Origin: an uncultured Lachnospiraceae bacterium
GTDB taxonomy: Bacteria; Bacillota; Clostridia; Lachnospirales; Lachnospiraceae
Assembly (NCBI GenBank): GCA_900317555.1
Contig: ONHF01000003.1
Location: forward strand, 62,001 to 126,000
Reading direction: 5' to 3'
Length of the DNA: 64,000 nucleotides
Positions 1 to 7,061 of this stretch are shown here, piece after piece; positions within the stretch are counted from its first letter, which is position 1; each line of letters opens with the position of its first letter. Made by a program: the position numbers and the translations under genes. The notes under the pieces are model-generated. The model worked only from the letters and a program-made list of their open reading frames with translations. It did no database searches and was not told where the DNA came from.

Positions 1-1323
1 GGAAATCAGATTTCTTACGCCTTCGCTGTAGTAAATCCCGAAGACAAAACAGTTAAACACCAGGATCAGCGCGCCCAGATTGAACACATCGTGAAATATC
101 CTGTGGTAATCCTTTCGCAGAATGCATCCCGCATTCAGAATGATAAAATACGCGCAGCAGACCGGCAGCACGAGCTTTGCGTGGACACTGGTGACATGCA
201 TCGCGCCGCCTGTCAGGAAGCACTGCTTCATCTGATCCAGAATCTGCGGCCATGTCATCGACGCGATCTTCATTGTCTGCCGGATCGTCGCCTCTTTGGA
301 AAACAGCATCGAGGCAAACAGCCGGTTCTCAAAGAAAGCATAGCCTGCGGAAAGCGCGATAATCGAAAAGAACAGCCTGTGGTTCAGGCGCTTTTCCGCT
401 GCAGAGCTCCAGATCCATGCGACGCATAAATACGCGATCAGAAACAGCCCGAAGTAAGAAAAATACGACAGGAACGGATACGCGAAAATGCCCACAAGAT
501 ATAAAGCCGCGCGGCTCTTCTTCTGTTCGCGGTGGAAGCGCAGAACCAGCCAGATCAAAAGCGGAATCGAGGCAAAGCTGATCCCGAAAGCCGGAAACAG
601 GCAAAGCGCGCCGTACGCAAAACCGCAAAGGAGCGACAGGTTGACGCAGGCGGTCAGCTGTTTCTTTGCTGCGGCCTTGTCGGGTGCGGCAGCCGGCCCC
701 GCCGCGGATGATGCTTCCGCGGCAGGCACGGCGCCTGTCGGGGCCGCCGCAGGTCTTGCATCCGCGGCGCTCGTCGTCGCTGTTCCTGCCGCGCCAATCG
801 CGGCGCCGTGCGCCGCACGCGGGCGGACGCCGTCCAGTACGCCATCCTGCCACAGCTTGATGGCGAGCAGGCAGAATGACGTTACTGCGATCGCGATTTT
901 AATAAAATACAGAACAATGTACGCCGTAAACGACGGCAGAAACGCGTACAGAAGCCCTGAAAGCTGCCAGTCTCCCGGCAGGTCGTCCCGCGTTACGCCG
1001 TGCAGCATCGGAACCTGCGCGTCCCGCGCAAAGAACGTTCCGGTGTTCTTCATCATCTGATACTGCGCCTGAAAAAGGTCCAGATTGTCGGCAACCGCGA
1101 TTCTCGCATTCTCTCCGGTCAGAAGATAGACAAGCGCCGCGAGAACGAAAAACAGACCGATCAGCCACAGCGGCCACAGGTCGGCCGCCTTGAAAGGCTT
1201 TTCGCCGGCCCTGCAAGCCGATGCGCCGGCATCATGCGCCGCGTGCCCGGAAACTGCCGCGCCGGCGTCCAGCGATTCCCGGGCAGAAGCCGCCGCGCCA
1301 TGCCGCGCGCCGCCGCGCGTCAT
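1..1323 (-). CDS. YkoS-like (DUF6044-type) multi-pass membrane protein, C-terminus cut off by window edge
   Basis: An open frame of 441 codons runs leftward off the window edge. Its ATG overlaps the stop of the upstream glycosyltransferase in an ATGA junction, so the two are translationally coupled. The protein is hydrophobic with many predicted membrane spans. After a short Ala-rich N-terminus it has a first span near residues 50-68, then a conserved-looking exoplasmic stretch containing DNLDLF and HGVTRDDLPGDW. I recall these motifs from the Bacillus YkoS/DUF6044 family, which also sits next to a GtrB-type glycosyltransferase (YkoT). A low-complexity Ala/Pro/Thr stretch of about 45 residues (roughly 178-222) interrupts the membrane core. 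The role is inferred only: a lipid-linked sugar transferase or an accessory protein for decorating a surface polymer. The frame is certain; the family call is moderate. Confidence 0.72.
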   Translation of the reverse strand, partial: MTRGGARHGAAASARESLDAGAAVSGHAAHDAGASACRAGEKPFKAADLWPLWLIGLFFVLAALVYLLTGENARIAVADNLDLFQAQYQMMKNTGTFFARDAQVPMLHGVTRDDLPGDWQLSGLLYAFLPSFTAYIVLYFIKIAIAVTSFCLLAIKLWQDGVLDGVRPRAAHGAAIGAAGTATTSAADARPAAAPTGAVPAAEASSAAGPAAAPDKAAAKKQLTACVNLSLLCGFAYGALCLFPAFGISFASIPLLIWLVLRFHREQKKSRAALYLVGIFAYPFLSYFSYFGLFLIAYLCVAWIWSSAAEKRLNHRLFFSIIALSAGYAFFENRLFASMLFSKEATIRQTMKIASMTWPQILDQMKQCFLTGGAMHVTSVHAKLVLPVCCAYFIILNAGCILRKDYHRIFHDVFNLGALILVFNCFVFGIYYSEGVRNLIS

Positions 1324-2276
1324 TTGCGCTCCTCCGTTTCCTTTAAGCCTTCCACATAATCCCTGTGCAGCAGATTTCTCTGCACCTCAAACTCCCGGCG
1401 CACGTTCTTCTGCATGTTCGATAAAATCATGCCGGAGAAAAACGACTGAATCGCCGCCATCATGACAAAGCCGCAGACAATGAGCGTCGGAAACTTTGCC
1501 ACAAGTCCTGTCGTCAGGTAATCGCGGAATACCGGGATGAAGAATAAAACGGAAATCACCGCCAGAATCGCCGCAAAGAAGCCGAAGAACGCAAACGGCT
1601 TGTAATTTCTTGTCAGATTGAAAATCGTACCGAGCACCTTGAAGCCGTCGCCGAAGGTATTGAGCTTGGAAACACTGCCCTCCGGACGGTCGCGGTACCC
1701 GATAATGACATTGTCGATCTGCATGTTGTTGCAGACTGCGTGAATCGTCATCTCGGTTTCAATTTCGAAGCCGGTGGAGAGGACGGGGAATGTTTTGACG
1801 AAATCATAGCTGAAAGCCCGGTAGCCGGTCATGATATCCTTGATGCTGCTGCCGAACAGCCGGTTGATCGAGGATCGCACGAGCGAATTGCCGAAGTTGT
1901 GAAACGGCCGCTTGTTCTGCGTGAAGTACGTCGAGGAAAGCCGGTCGCCGACGACCATGTCGCTGCCTTTTGACAGAACGAGGTCGACCATCTTCGGCGC
2001 ATCCTCCAGAGGATACGTGTCGTCGCCGTCAACCATGATATAGCACTGCGCGTCGATCTCGCGAAACATTCTGCGGATGACGTTGCCTTTCCCCTGCATA
2101 TACTCATTGCGGACGACTGCCCCGGCCTTTTCCGCCAGCTCCGCGGTCCGGTCCGACGAATTGTTGTTATAGACATAGATCACCGCGGAAGGCAGCGCCC
2201 TCTTCGCGTCCCGCACAACCTTTTCAATCGTCTTTTCCTCGTTATAGCATGGAATCAACACCGCAATTTTATCCAT
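1320..2276 (-). CDS. GT2 family glycosyltransferase, GtrB/polyprenyl-phosphate type
   Basis: The 318-residue protein has an N-terminal GT-A domain: VLIPCYNEEKTI at the start, NNNSSDRT for nucleotide binding, and the metal-binding acidic motif VDGDDTYP near residue 90. Two hydrophobic segments follow at about 230-255 and 265-290, the usual plan for enzymes that move a sugar from a nucleotide donor onto undecaprenyl phosphate on the inner membrane face. I prefer the ATG at 2276; an in-frame GTG one codon upstream (2279) is also possible. It starts 10 bp after the DHHW gene and overlaps the YkoS-like gene, so it belongs to the leftward polysaccharide operon. Sugar and acceptor cannot be read from sequence. 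Confidence 0.9.
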   Translation of the reverse strand: MDKIAVLIPCYNEEKTIEKVVRDAKRALPSAVIYVYNNNSSDRTAELAEKAGAVVRNEYMQGKGNVIRRMFREIDAQCYIMVDGDDTYPLEDAPKMVDLVLSKGSDMVVGDRLSSTYFTQNKRPFHNFGNSLVRSSINRLFGSSIKDIMTGYRAFSYDFVKTFPVLSTGFEIETEMTIHAVCNNMQIDNVIIGYRDRPEGSVSKLNTFGDGFKVLGTIFNLTRNYKPFAFFGFFAAILAVISVLFFIPVFRDYLTTGLVAKFPTLIVCGFVMMAAIQSFFSGMILSNMQKNVRREFEVQRNLLHRDYVEGLKETEERK

Positions 2277-2285
2277 CACCGTCCG

Positions 2286-3422
2286 TCATTCCTTTCCGAT
2301 TCCGTCCACCAGAGAAAAGTTCAGCATGTTGCCGAGATACCGCTCCACTGTTTCATAGACGACGATATTGGGCGACTCCTGATCCAGCATCCCGTACTGA
2401 TAATCGTAATAATAGGTCGTAAACGTATTGTTATAGATGCTCGCCGCATACGGGGAGAGCAGCATCGAAAACGAGTCGCCGACGATCACCAGTTTTTTGT
2501 GCTCTCCGTCATTGGCAGGATTGTAAAAGCGATACTGCCTGCCGTCTTCGCTCTTCTCGCTGATGATCGTATGGTTCGAATATCCGGTCAGCTTGTAGAC
2601 ATGATCCGTATCCAGCTCTCTGGATAAATGCAGCATTCTGGCCAGATCAAAGTCGCCGGTCTTCAGGTCGGTCATCGTAACATCATCCGGGTCCGGCATC
2701 GAATATCCTAGCGCCTGCGCAAGCGCGCGCGTTCCGATATACGCGCCCAGATCGTTCCAGTGTGTATCATACTTGAAGTAAATCGGCGTATCCGGATGCG
2801 TCTTTTTGTATTCCATAAGATCGTCCATGCAGGACACAACCGGGATATCGGTGTGCTCCCGCAGGTACGAAGTCACCTGAGAAAGCCGGTTTTCCTTTGC
2901 CGGCGCGCCGTAGGAACGCGGCATGTACTCGCTGTAAACCCGCTCTTTGTTCGGCGCGATGAAGATCACAAAATCGCTCCCCCGGTCCTTTAAAAGCTGC
3001 TGCGCTTCCTTCATGTTGCGGGCAATGTTCTCCAGCTGCTCTTCGCTGAACAGATTCGTTCCGGTATAGTCCGCGACCGGATCTTCGCTGTTCACCTGCG
3101 CGCCTTTGTAAAACAGCCAGCCTTTTCTTCCGACAATAACCGTGTCCGACGACGAGCTGTGCAAAACATCGTAGTCGATCATCCCGTTCAGAGAAAGCAG
3201 CTGGTTCCGGAACGGCAGATGGTCAGACATCCAGCTGTCGAAGTCCGAAGGAAAGCTGCTGATGCTCTCCGCGTTCAGCTGCAGCGCCGGCCGCGGCGCG
3301 AGCTCTCTGTTTTCGTAATTATTCGTGTCGATATAAGGCTTGATGGCCTTGTATAACGGCACCGGCAGCAGGATTGCCGCCGTAAAAATGGCTATGTAGA
3401 ATGCCTGAACTGTTTTTCTCAT
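2286..3422 (-). CDS. DHHW-type extracytoplasmic SGNH-like protein (AlgX/AlgJ/DltD-like)
   Basis: The 378-residue protein has one N-terminal membrane anchor (residues 7-25) and an exported remainder. Motifs of the DHHW family are visible: DHLPFRN near residue 67, GWLFYKG near 103, the catalytic-type KYDTHWNDLGAY near 215, and IVGDSFSM near 312, which supplies the SGNH-type nucleophile Ser. Such proteins partner a membrane-bound O-acyltransferase and complete acetyl transfer to an extracellular polymer, as AlgX/AlgJ do with AlgI and DltD does with DltB. The MBOAT gene lies immediately upstream (54 bp gap), supporting that pairing. The ribosome binding site is weak (GGAAACG), so coupling to the upstream gene is likely. 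The polymer acted on is unknown. Confidence 0.88.
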   Translation of the reverse strand: MRKTVQAFYIAIFTAAILLPVPLYKAIKPYIDTNNYENRELAPRPALQLNAESISSFPSDFDSWMSDHLPFRNQLLSLNGMIDYDVLHSSSSDTVIVGRKGWLFYKGAQVNSEDPVADYTGTNLFSEEQLENIARNMKEAQQLLKDRGSDFVIFIAPNKERVYSEYMPRSYGAPAKENRLSQVTSYLREHTDIPVVSCMDDLMEYKKTHPDTPIYFKYDTHWNDLGAYIGTRALAQALGYSMPDPDDVTMTDLKTGDFDLARMLHLSRELDTDHVYKLTGYSNHTIISEKSEDGRQYRFYNPANDGEHKKLVIVGDSFSMLLSPYAASIYNNTFTTYYYDYQYGMLDQESPNIVVYETVERYLGNMLNFSLVDGIGKE

Positions 3423-3476
3423 GTTCTGTCGTTTCCGCGCGCTGCGCCTTGTGTTTCACCGTTTGCCGGAGCCTTC

Positions 3477-4889
3477 TCAGAACCGGAAGTAGATAAACGG
3501 ATTGTATGTGTTGTTTGCGAGCAGCAAAATGCTGTAAAACATCACCGCCGCAAGATAAACCGCTTCTGGGATGCTGTTCTTCCAACGGGCCGCGATGTTT
3601 TTGAGCCTGCCAAGCGTAAAGATCTGCTGCAGAATACCGCAGCCGATGATGCCCGCGGCCGCGGCAAGAACCGTCTGCGTGCCGACCATCGTTCCGAGCG
3701 CCGCTCCCTGCGATACCGTATAACGCCACGGCAGAAGCATCCGGAAGACGATCGCAAAGCCCTGCCGCACGCTTGTTACGCGGAAGAACACCCAGCCGAT
3801 AATGAAGACAAGCGCGGTATAAATCGTGGCCAGCACCTTCGATTTCTTCAAGATCTTACCAAAGCCGAGACGCTCGATGATGATAAAGAAGCCGTGGTAC
3901 AGGCCCCAGCCGACAAAGTTCCAGCTGGCGCCGTGCCAGAGTCCCGTCAGGAAGAAAACAATGATGTTGTTGATATAGGTCCGAACTTCGCCTTTTCTGT
4001 TGCCGCCGAGCGGGATATAGACATAGTCGCGGAACCACGAGGAAAGCGAAATGTGCCAGCGCCTCCAGAACTCGCGGATCGACTTTGAAATATAGGGATA
4101 GTTGAAGTTTTCAAGGAACTCGAAGCCGAACATCCGTCCGAGGCCGATCGCCATATCCGAGTAGCCCGAGAAATCATAGTAAATCTGGAGCGTATAGAGT
4201 ATGGCAGCGGTCCAGGCCATTACGCCGGTCATGTTTTCCGGCGAAAGCGCGAACAGTTTATCCACAGACGAGGCGACAAGATTCGAAATAATCACCTTTT
4301 TCCCGAGGCCGTAGATGAATCTCCGGATACCGCTCGCAATCTTCTCCGGCGTCCGCTTCCTGTTCATGATCTGATCTTCGATGTCCTTGTACTGCACGAT
4401 AGGGCCCGCGATCAGCTGCGGAAAGAAAGAAATGTACAGTGCCAGATGAAACAGATTCTTCTGCGCCCTGTATCTGCCGCGGTACAGATCAATCACATAG
4501 CTCATAGCCTGAAATGTAAAGAAACTGATTCCGATCGGCAGCGCGATATGCGTTACCGGTACGGAAGCGGAAGGCAGGAGGCGCCGGATCGTATCCAGAA
4601 TAAAGTTTGTATATTTGAAATAGCCCAGAAGCCCCAGATTGCCGATGATATCCAGCACGAGAAACAGCTTTTTATGCGCCGCGCTCTTTTCGATCAAAAG
4701 TCCGAAGGTCCAGTTCATCAGGATGGAAAACAGCATCAGGAACAGATACACCGGCTCTCCCCAGGCATAGAACAAGAGACTGAAGATGAGCAGGAGATAG
4801 TTCTGCAGGCGCGGCCTGCGGATGATCAGGCTCAGTACAAAGACGAGCGGCAGAAAGAGCCAGAGAAAGGTCATGGAGCTGAAGACCAT
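3477..4889 (-). CDS. MBOAT family O-acyltransferase (AlgI/DltB-like)
   Basis: The 470-residue polytopic protein shows the MBOAT signature: FFPQLIAGPIVQY near residue 155, YYDFSGYSDMAIGLGRMFGF near 240, NFNYPYISKSIREFWRRWH near 262, and the catalytic histidine in LTGLWHGASWNFVGWG near 325. These enzymes move an acyl group, usually acetyl, across the membrane toward an external polysaccharide or teichoic acid. It is the first gene of a four-gene leftward operon with its DHHW partner next. The start has a clear AAAGGAG seven bases upstream, and a good sigma-A promoter lies at 4934-4962. AlgI-type polysaccharide acetylation is more likely than DltB because no dltA or dltC is nearby. Confidence 0.95.
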   Translation of the reverse strand: MVFSSMTFLWLFLPLVFVLSLIIRRPRLQNYLLLIFSLLFYAWGEPVYLFLMLFSILMNWTFGLLIEKSAAHKKLFLVLDIIGNLGLLGYFKYTNFILDTIRRLLPSASVPVTHIALPIGISFFTFQAMSYVIDLYRGRYRAQKNLFHLALYISFFPQLIAGPIVQYKDIEDQIMNRKRTPEKIASGIRRFIYGLGKKVIISNLVASSVDKLFALSPENMTGVMAWTAAILYTLQIYYDFSGYSDMAIGLGRMFGFEFLENFNYPYISKSIREFWRRWHISLSSWFRDYVYIPLGGNRKGEVRTYINNIIVFFLTGLWHGASWNFVGWGLYHGFFIIIERLGFGKILKKSKVLATIYTALVFIIGWVFFRVTSVRQGFAIVFRMLLPWRYTVSQGAALGTMVGTQTVLAAAAGIIGCGILQQIFTLGRLKNIAARWKNSIPEAVYLAAVMFYSILLLANNTYNPFIYFRF

Positions 4890-4933
4890 GGAGTAACTCC
4901 TTTACAGTAATCCGGACAATGTATAACTAATAG

Positions 4934-4962
4934 ATTTTAACGTATTTTCCGTGCTTTCTCAA
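4934..4962 (-). promoter_or_regulatory. Sigma-A promoter of the MBOAT operon
   Basis: Reading leftward, TTGAGA (4962-4957) is followed after exactly 17 bp by TAAAAT (4939-4934). Transcription would start about 35-40 bases before the MBOAT ATG. The promoter sits between the flippase stop and the MBOAT start, so the four-gene operon can be expressed independently of the flippase gene. Confidence 0.6.
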
Positions 4963-4964
4963 TG

Positions 4965-6350
4965 TTAATGTGCGGTGCGGGCGGCTGCAGGATGCTTTTT
5001 ATACGCCAAGGCAAATTGCGCCGAAAGCAGCGCGCAGACGATCGCCATGATCAGTACAAATGAAATCACTGCTCCCATAATACCGCTGATTTCCACAAAG
5101 TGCGGTGTCAAAATCAGAGAAAGCACCGCCCCCGCAAGATACATGAAAGGAATTCTGTTCTGCTCGCGCATCAGGGTCAGCACGGCGCTGTAGAAGCCGT
5201 TCATGGCAAGGAAAACGCCGCCGGCAAGAATCAATAGAAGCTCCGGCTTCAAGGCAGAAAGATCCGTCGCGTACAGTGCGGACAAAACCGGAATTCCCAG
5301 AACATACGCCCCGCCAAGACACAGCGCCGCGATAATCAGAAGGCCTGCCGTAATTCGCAGAAAATCCCGCAGAAAGCCTTTCTGATCCGCGCTGTTCCAT
5401 GAAAGCGTCATGCGCACCAGTACCGGCTGATACACAAACATGCCAAGGAGCTGTATCACAAAGACCGGCATCGCGATAAAGTTGTACTGCGCCTGCGCCG
5501 TCTCATTCATGGCCGCATCGATCGCGTATTTCGGCGCGTTGATCAGATAGAAGGACAGGAAATTCGCGGCGCACACAGGAAAACAGACCCGCATCAGCAC
5601 TGCCGCGTCGCGAAGGGCGCCGCGGCGCGCGGCAGATACGGCGGCGCTGGCGGCCGCCGGCGATGTTGCCGCTCCCCTGTTCTTCGCGGCAGCGCCCGGC
5701 GCAGCACCTGCGTTTCCGACGTCTGCGACGAGTTCCGGCGCCGGCTGCAGCGGCAGCAGCGTTCTCCTGCAGGCCGCCGCCATGAGAATGACCGCCGCTG
5801 CCGCAAGAATAATGGCGGCGTTCGTTGCGGTCAGAAGATTTCTGGTTGCCACAAGGACAGCAAGCATGCCGCCGATGCTGATAAGAAGACGGACCGTCAT
5901 CATTTTGCCGGCGAGGTCCAGTCTTCCTCTCTGATGCAGTCTGCCTTCGAGCACTTCCTCCAGACAGTCGATTGCCTTTAAAAGGCACATGGCTGCGACG
6001 GTCATTGTTTTGGCGGGGGAATAAGCGCCGCGCAGCAGACTGTACGTGCAGTAGACCGCTGCCGCCAGCAGCATCAGGGCTACCGTCAGCAGGCGGTGCA
6101 GGACGTAGCTGCGGAACGGAAACTTCTCATCCACGTCCGAAACCTGATAATTCCGCACGCCGTAGTTGCCAAGATACATAAACAGGTTGCCGGTCGCAAA
6201 GGCAATCGAATAAAGGCCGGCGGCTTCCAGACCGCAGACTCTTGTAACAATGATCAGAACAAGCACCGACTGGCCTGCGTTCAGCATGCCGCCGATGGCA
6301 TTCCAGATATAATTTCCGGCTTCGTTTTTGTTGTGGACGTTATCACTCAT
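4965..6350 (-). CDS. Polysaccharide flippase, MOP superfamily (Wzx-like)
   Basis: The 461-residue protein has 12-14 predicted membrane spans. The N-terminus (NYIWNAIGGMLNAGQSVLVL) and the loop GNYGVRNYQVSDV are typical of oligosaccharide flippases that turn undecaprenyl-linked repeat units to the outer membrane face. The position directly before the O-acyltransferase operon fits a surface glycan pathway. About 40 residues of Ala/Pro/Gly-rich low-complexity sequence (near residues 205-245, about 5615-5735) sit in a predicted cytoplasmic loop, an unusual insertion for this fold. The start is supported by AAAGG eight bases upstream and an extended -10 box at 6403-6411. No polymerase or ligase gene is in view, so the pathway is incomplete here. 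Confidence 0.88.
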   Translation of the reverse strand: MSDNVHNKNEAGNYIWNAIGGMLNAGQSVLVLIIVTRVCGLEAAGLYSIAFATGNLFMYLGNYGVRNYQVSDVDEKFPFRSYVLHRLLTVALMLLAAAVYCTYSLLRGAYSPAKTMTVAAMCLLKAIDCLEEVLEGRLHQRGRLDLAGKMMTVRLLISIGGMLAVLVATRNLLTATNAAIILAAAAVILMAAACRRTLLPLQPAPELVADVGNAGAAPGAAAKNRGAATSPAAASAAVSAARRGALRDAAVLMRVCFPVCAANFLSFYLINAPKYAIDAAMNETAQAQYNFIAMPVFVIQLLGMFVYQPVLVRMTLSWNSADQKGFLRDFLRITAGLLIIAALCLGGAYVLGIPVLSALYATDLSALKPELLLILAGGVFLAMNGFYSAVLTLMREQNRIPFMYLAGAVLSLILTPHFVEISGIMGAVISFVLIMAIVCALLSAQFALAYKKHPAAARTAH

Positions 6351-6402
6351 TGATCAAACCTTTTAGCTTAGAGACTGCCATCGGAAATGGTCAGGCAGTT
6401 TC

Positions 6403-6411
6403 AGTATAGCA
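6403..6411 (-). promoter_or_regulatory. Extended -10 promoter element of the flippase gene
   Basis: Leftward reading gives TTGC followed by TATACT, an extended -10 box about 50 bases before the flippase ATG. No convincing -35 box lies 17 bp away, consistent with an extended -10 promoter. The box directly abuts the left end of the long intergenic repeat copy A. Confidence 0.4.
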
Positions 6412-6420
6412 AAAAATCCT

Positions 6421-6905
6421 GCCGCGGTACGCCGGTCTCCTCCTGTCTGCGAAAAATCTTGTTGGGATGGCAGGCCGGCAAGCTCTCTTTCTGTAAAATG
6501 TGTCACAGTTTGTGAAATTGTCCTTCCTCAGAGAAATTTTCATTTGCAGAATGCTTGCAAAACAGCGTCTGCCTGGAAATTTTCCTTCTGTACAACAATT
6601 CTGCGATCCAGAGGATACTAAGATTTCTCTTCTTTATCCTGCTTTCATGATAAATTCCTACCGGATCCCGAAAAACAATTACAGAAGGAAGTCAGCGTCC
6701 TTCTGCCTCTCAAATTTGATGGGTAGATGGCTGTTATCATGGATCCACGCTAGTCACTGGGACTGGTTTTCTTCTCCCAGAGGGAATTCGAGCCGGCAAG
6801 CCGGAATGCATATTAGTCTCTGCCAATAATTTTCACCCTCCGGATGGAATTCGAGCGCAGAGCAAGTCAGTTCCATACATGATCTGGCTTCTATAACGCC
6901 GGCGG
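6421..6905 (+). repeat. Long intergenic repeat, copy A (about 485 bp; copy B at 50549-51035)
   Basis: This otherwise gene-free stretch aligns along its length, in the same orientation, with 50549-51035. By eye about four of five bases agree and several blocks are identical, for example around 6605-6690 against 50733-50820. Inside are two degenerate direct units about 63 bp apart (starting 6752 and 6815, each AGTC-x-CTG ... TTTTC ... GGAATTCGAG). There is also a hairpin with arms CAGAAGGA (6682-6689) and TCCTTCTG (6698-6705). A 109-codon frame at 6500-6829 is broken by stops in copy B, so protein coding is unlikely. The nature is unknown: a decayed mobile element, an extragenic repeat or a structured RNA. 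Confidence 0.8.
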
Positions 6906-6987
6906 CACGCAGATCGTTTATCACAGAAAAAAGTGATCAGGGCGCCAGCAGCGCCAGCCTTTCATAGGCGCTGGAAAGCGAGACGAA

Positions 6988-7019
6988 AGAGCTCCCGGTT
7001 CTTTCGAACCGGGAGCTCT
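6988..7019 (-). terminator. Intrinsic terminator after the heptad-repeat lipoprotein gene
   Basis: A perfect 14-bp stem (arms 6988-7001 and 7006-7019, AGAGCTCCCGGTTC and its complement) closes a 4-base loop about 42 bases after the lipoprotein stop. On the leftward transcript the loop is GAAA and the stem is followed by a short T-rich tract. It ends the leftward RND/lipoprotein operon. Confidence 0.8.
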
Positions 7020-7061
7020 CCGCTTTCAATAATAAGAATTCTTCGCACAATCGGGAAAGGC

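Noticed and set aside
6500-6829. A 109-codon rightward frame in repeat copy A
   Set aside because: The equivalent frame in copy B is broken by several stops, there is no ribosome binding site, and composition does not fit coding DNA.
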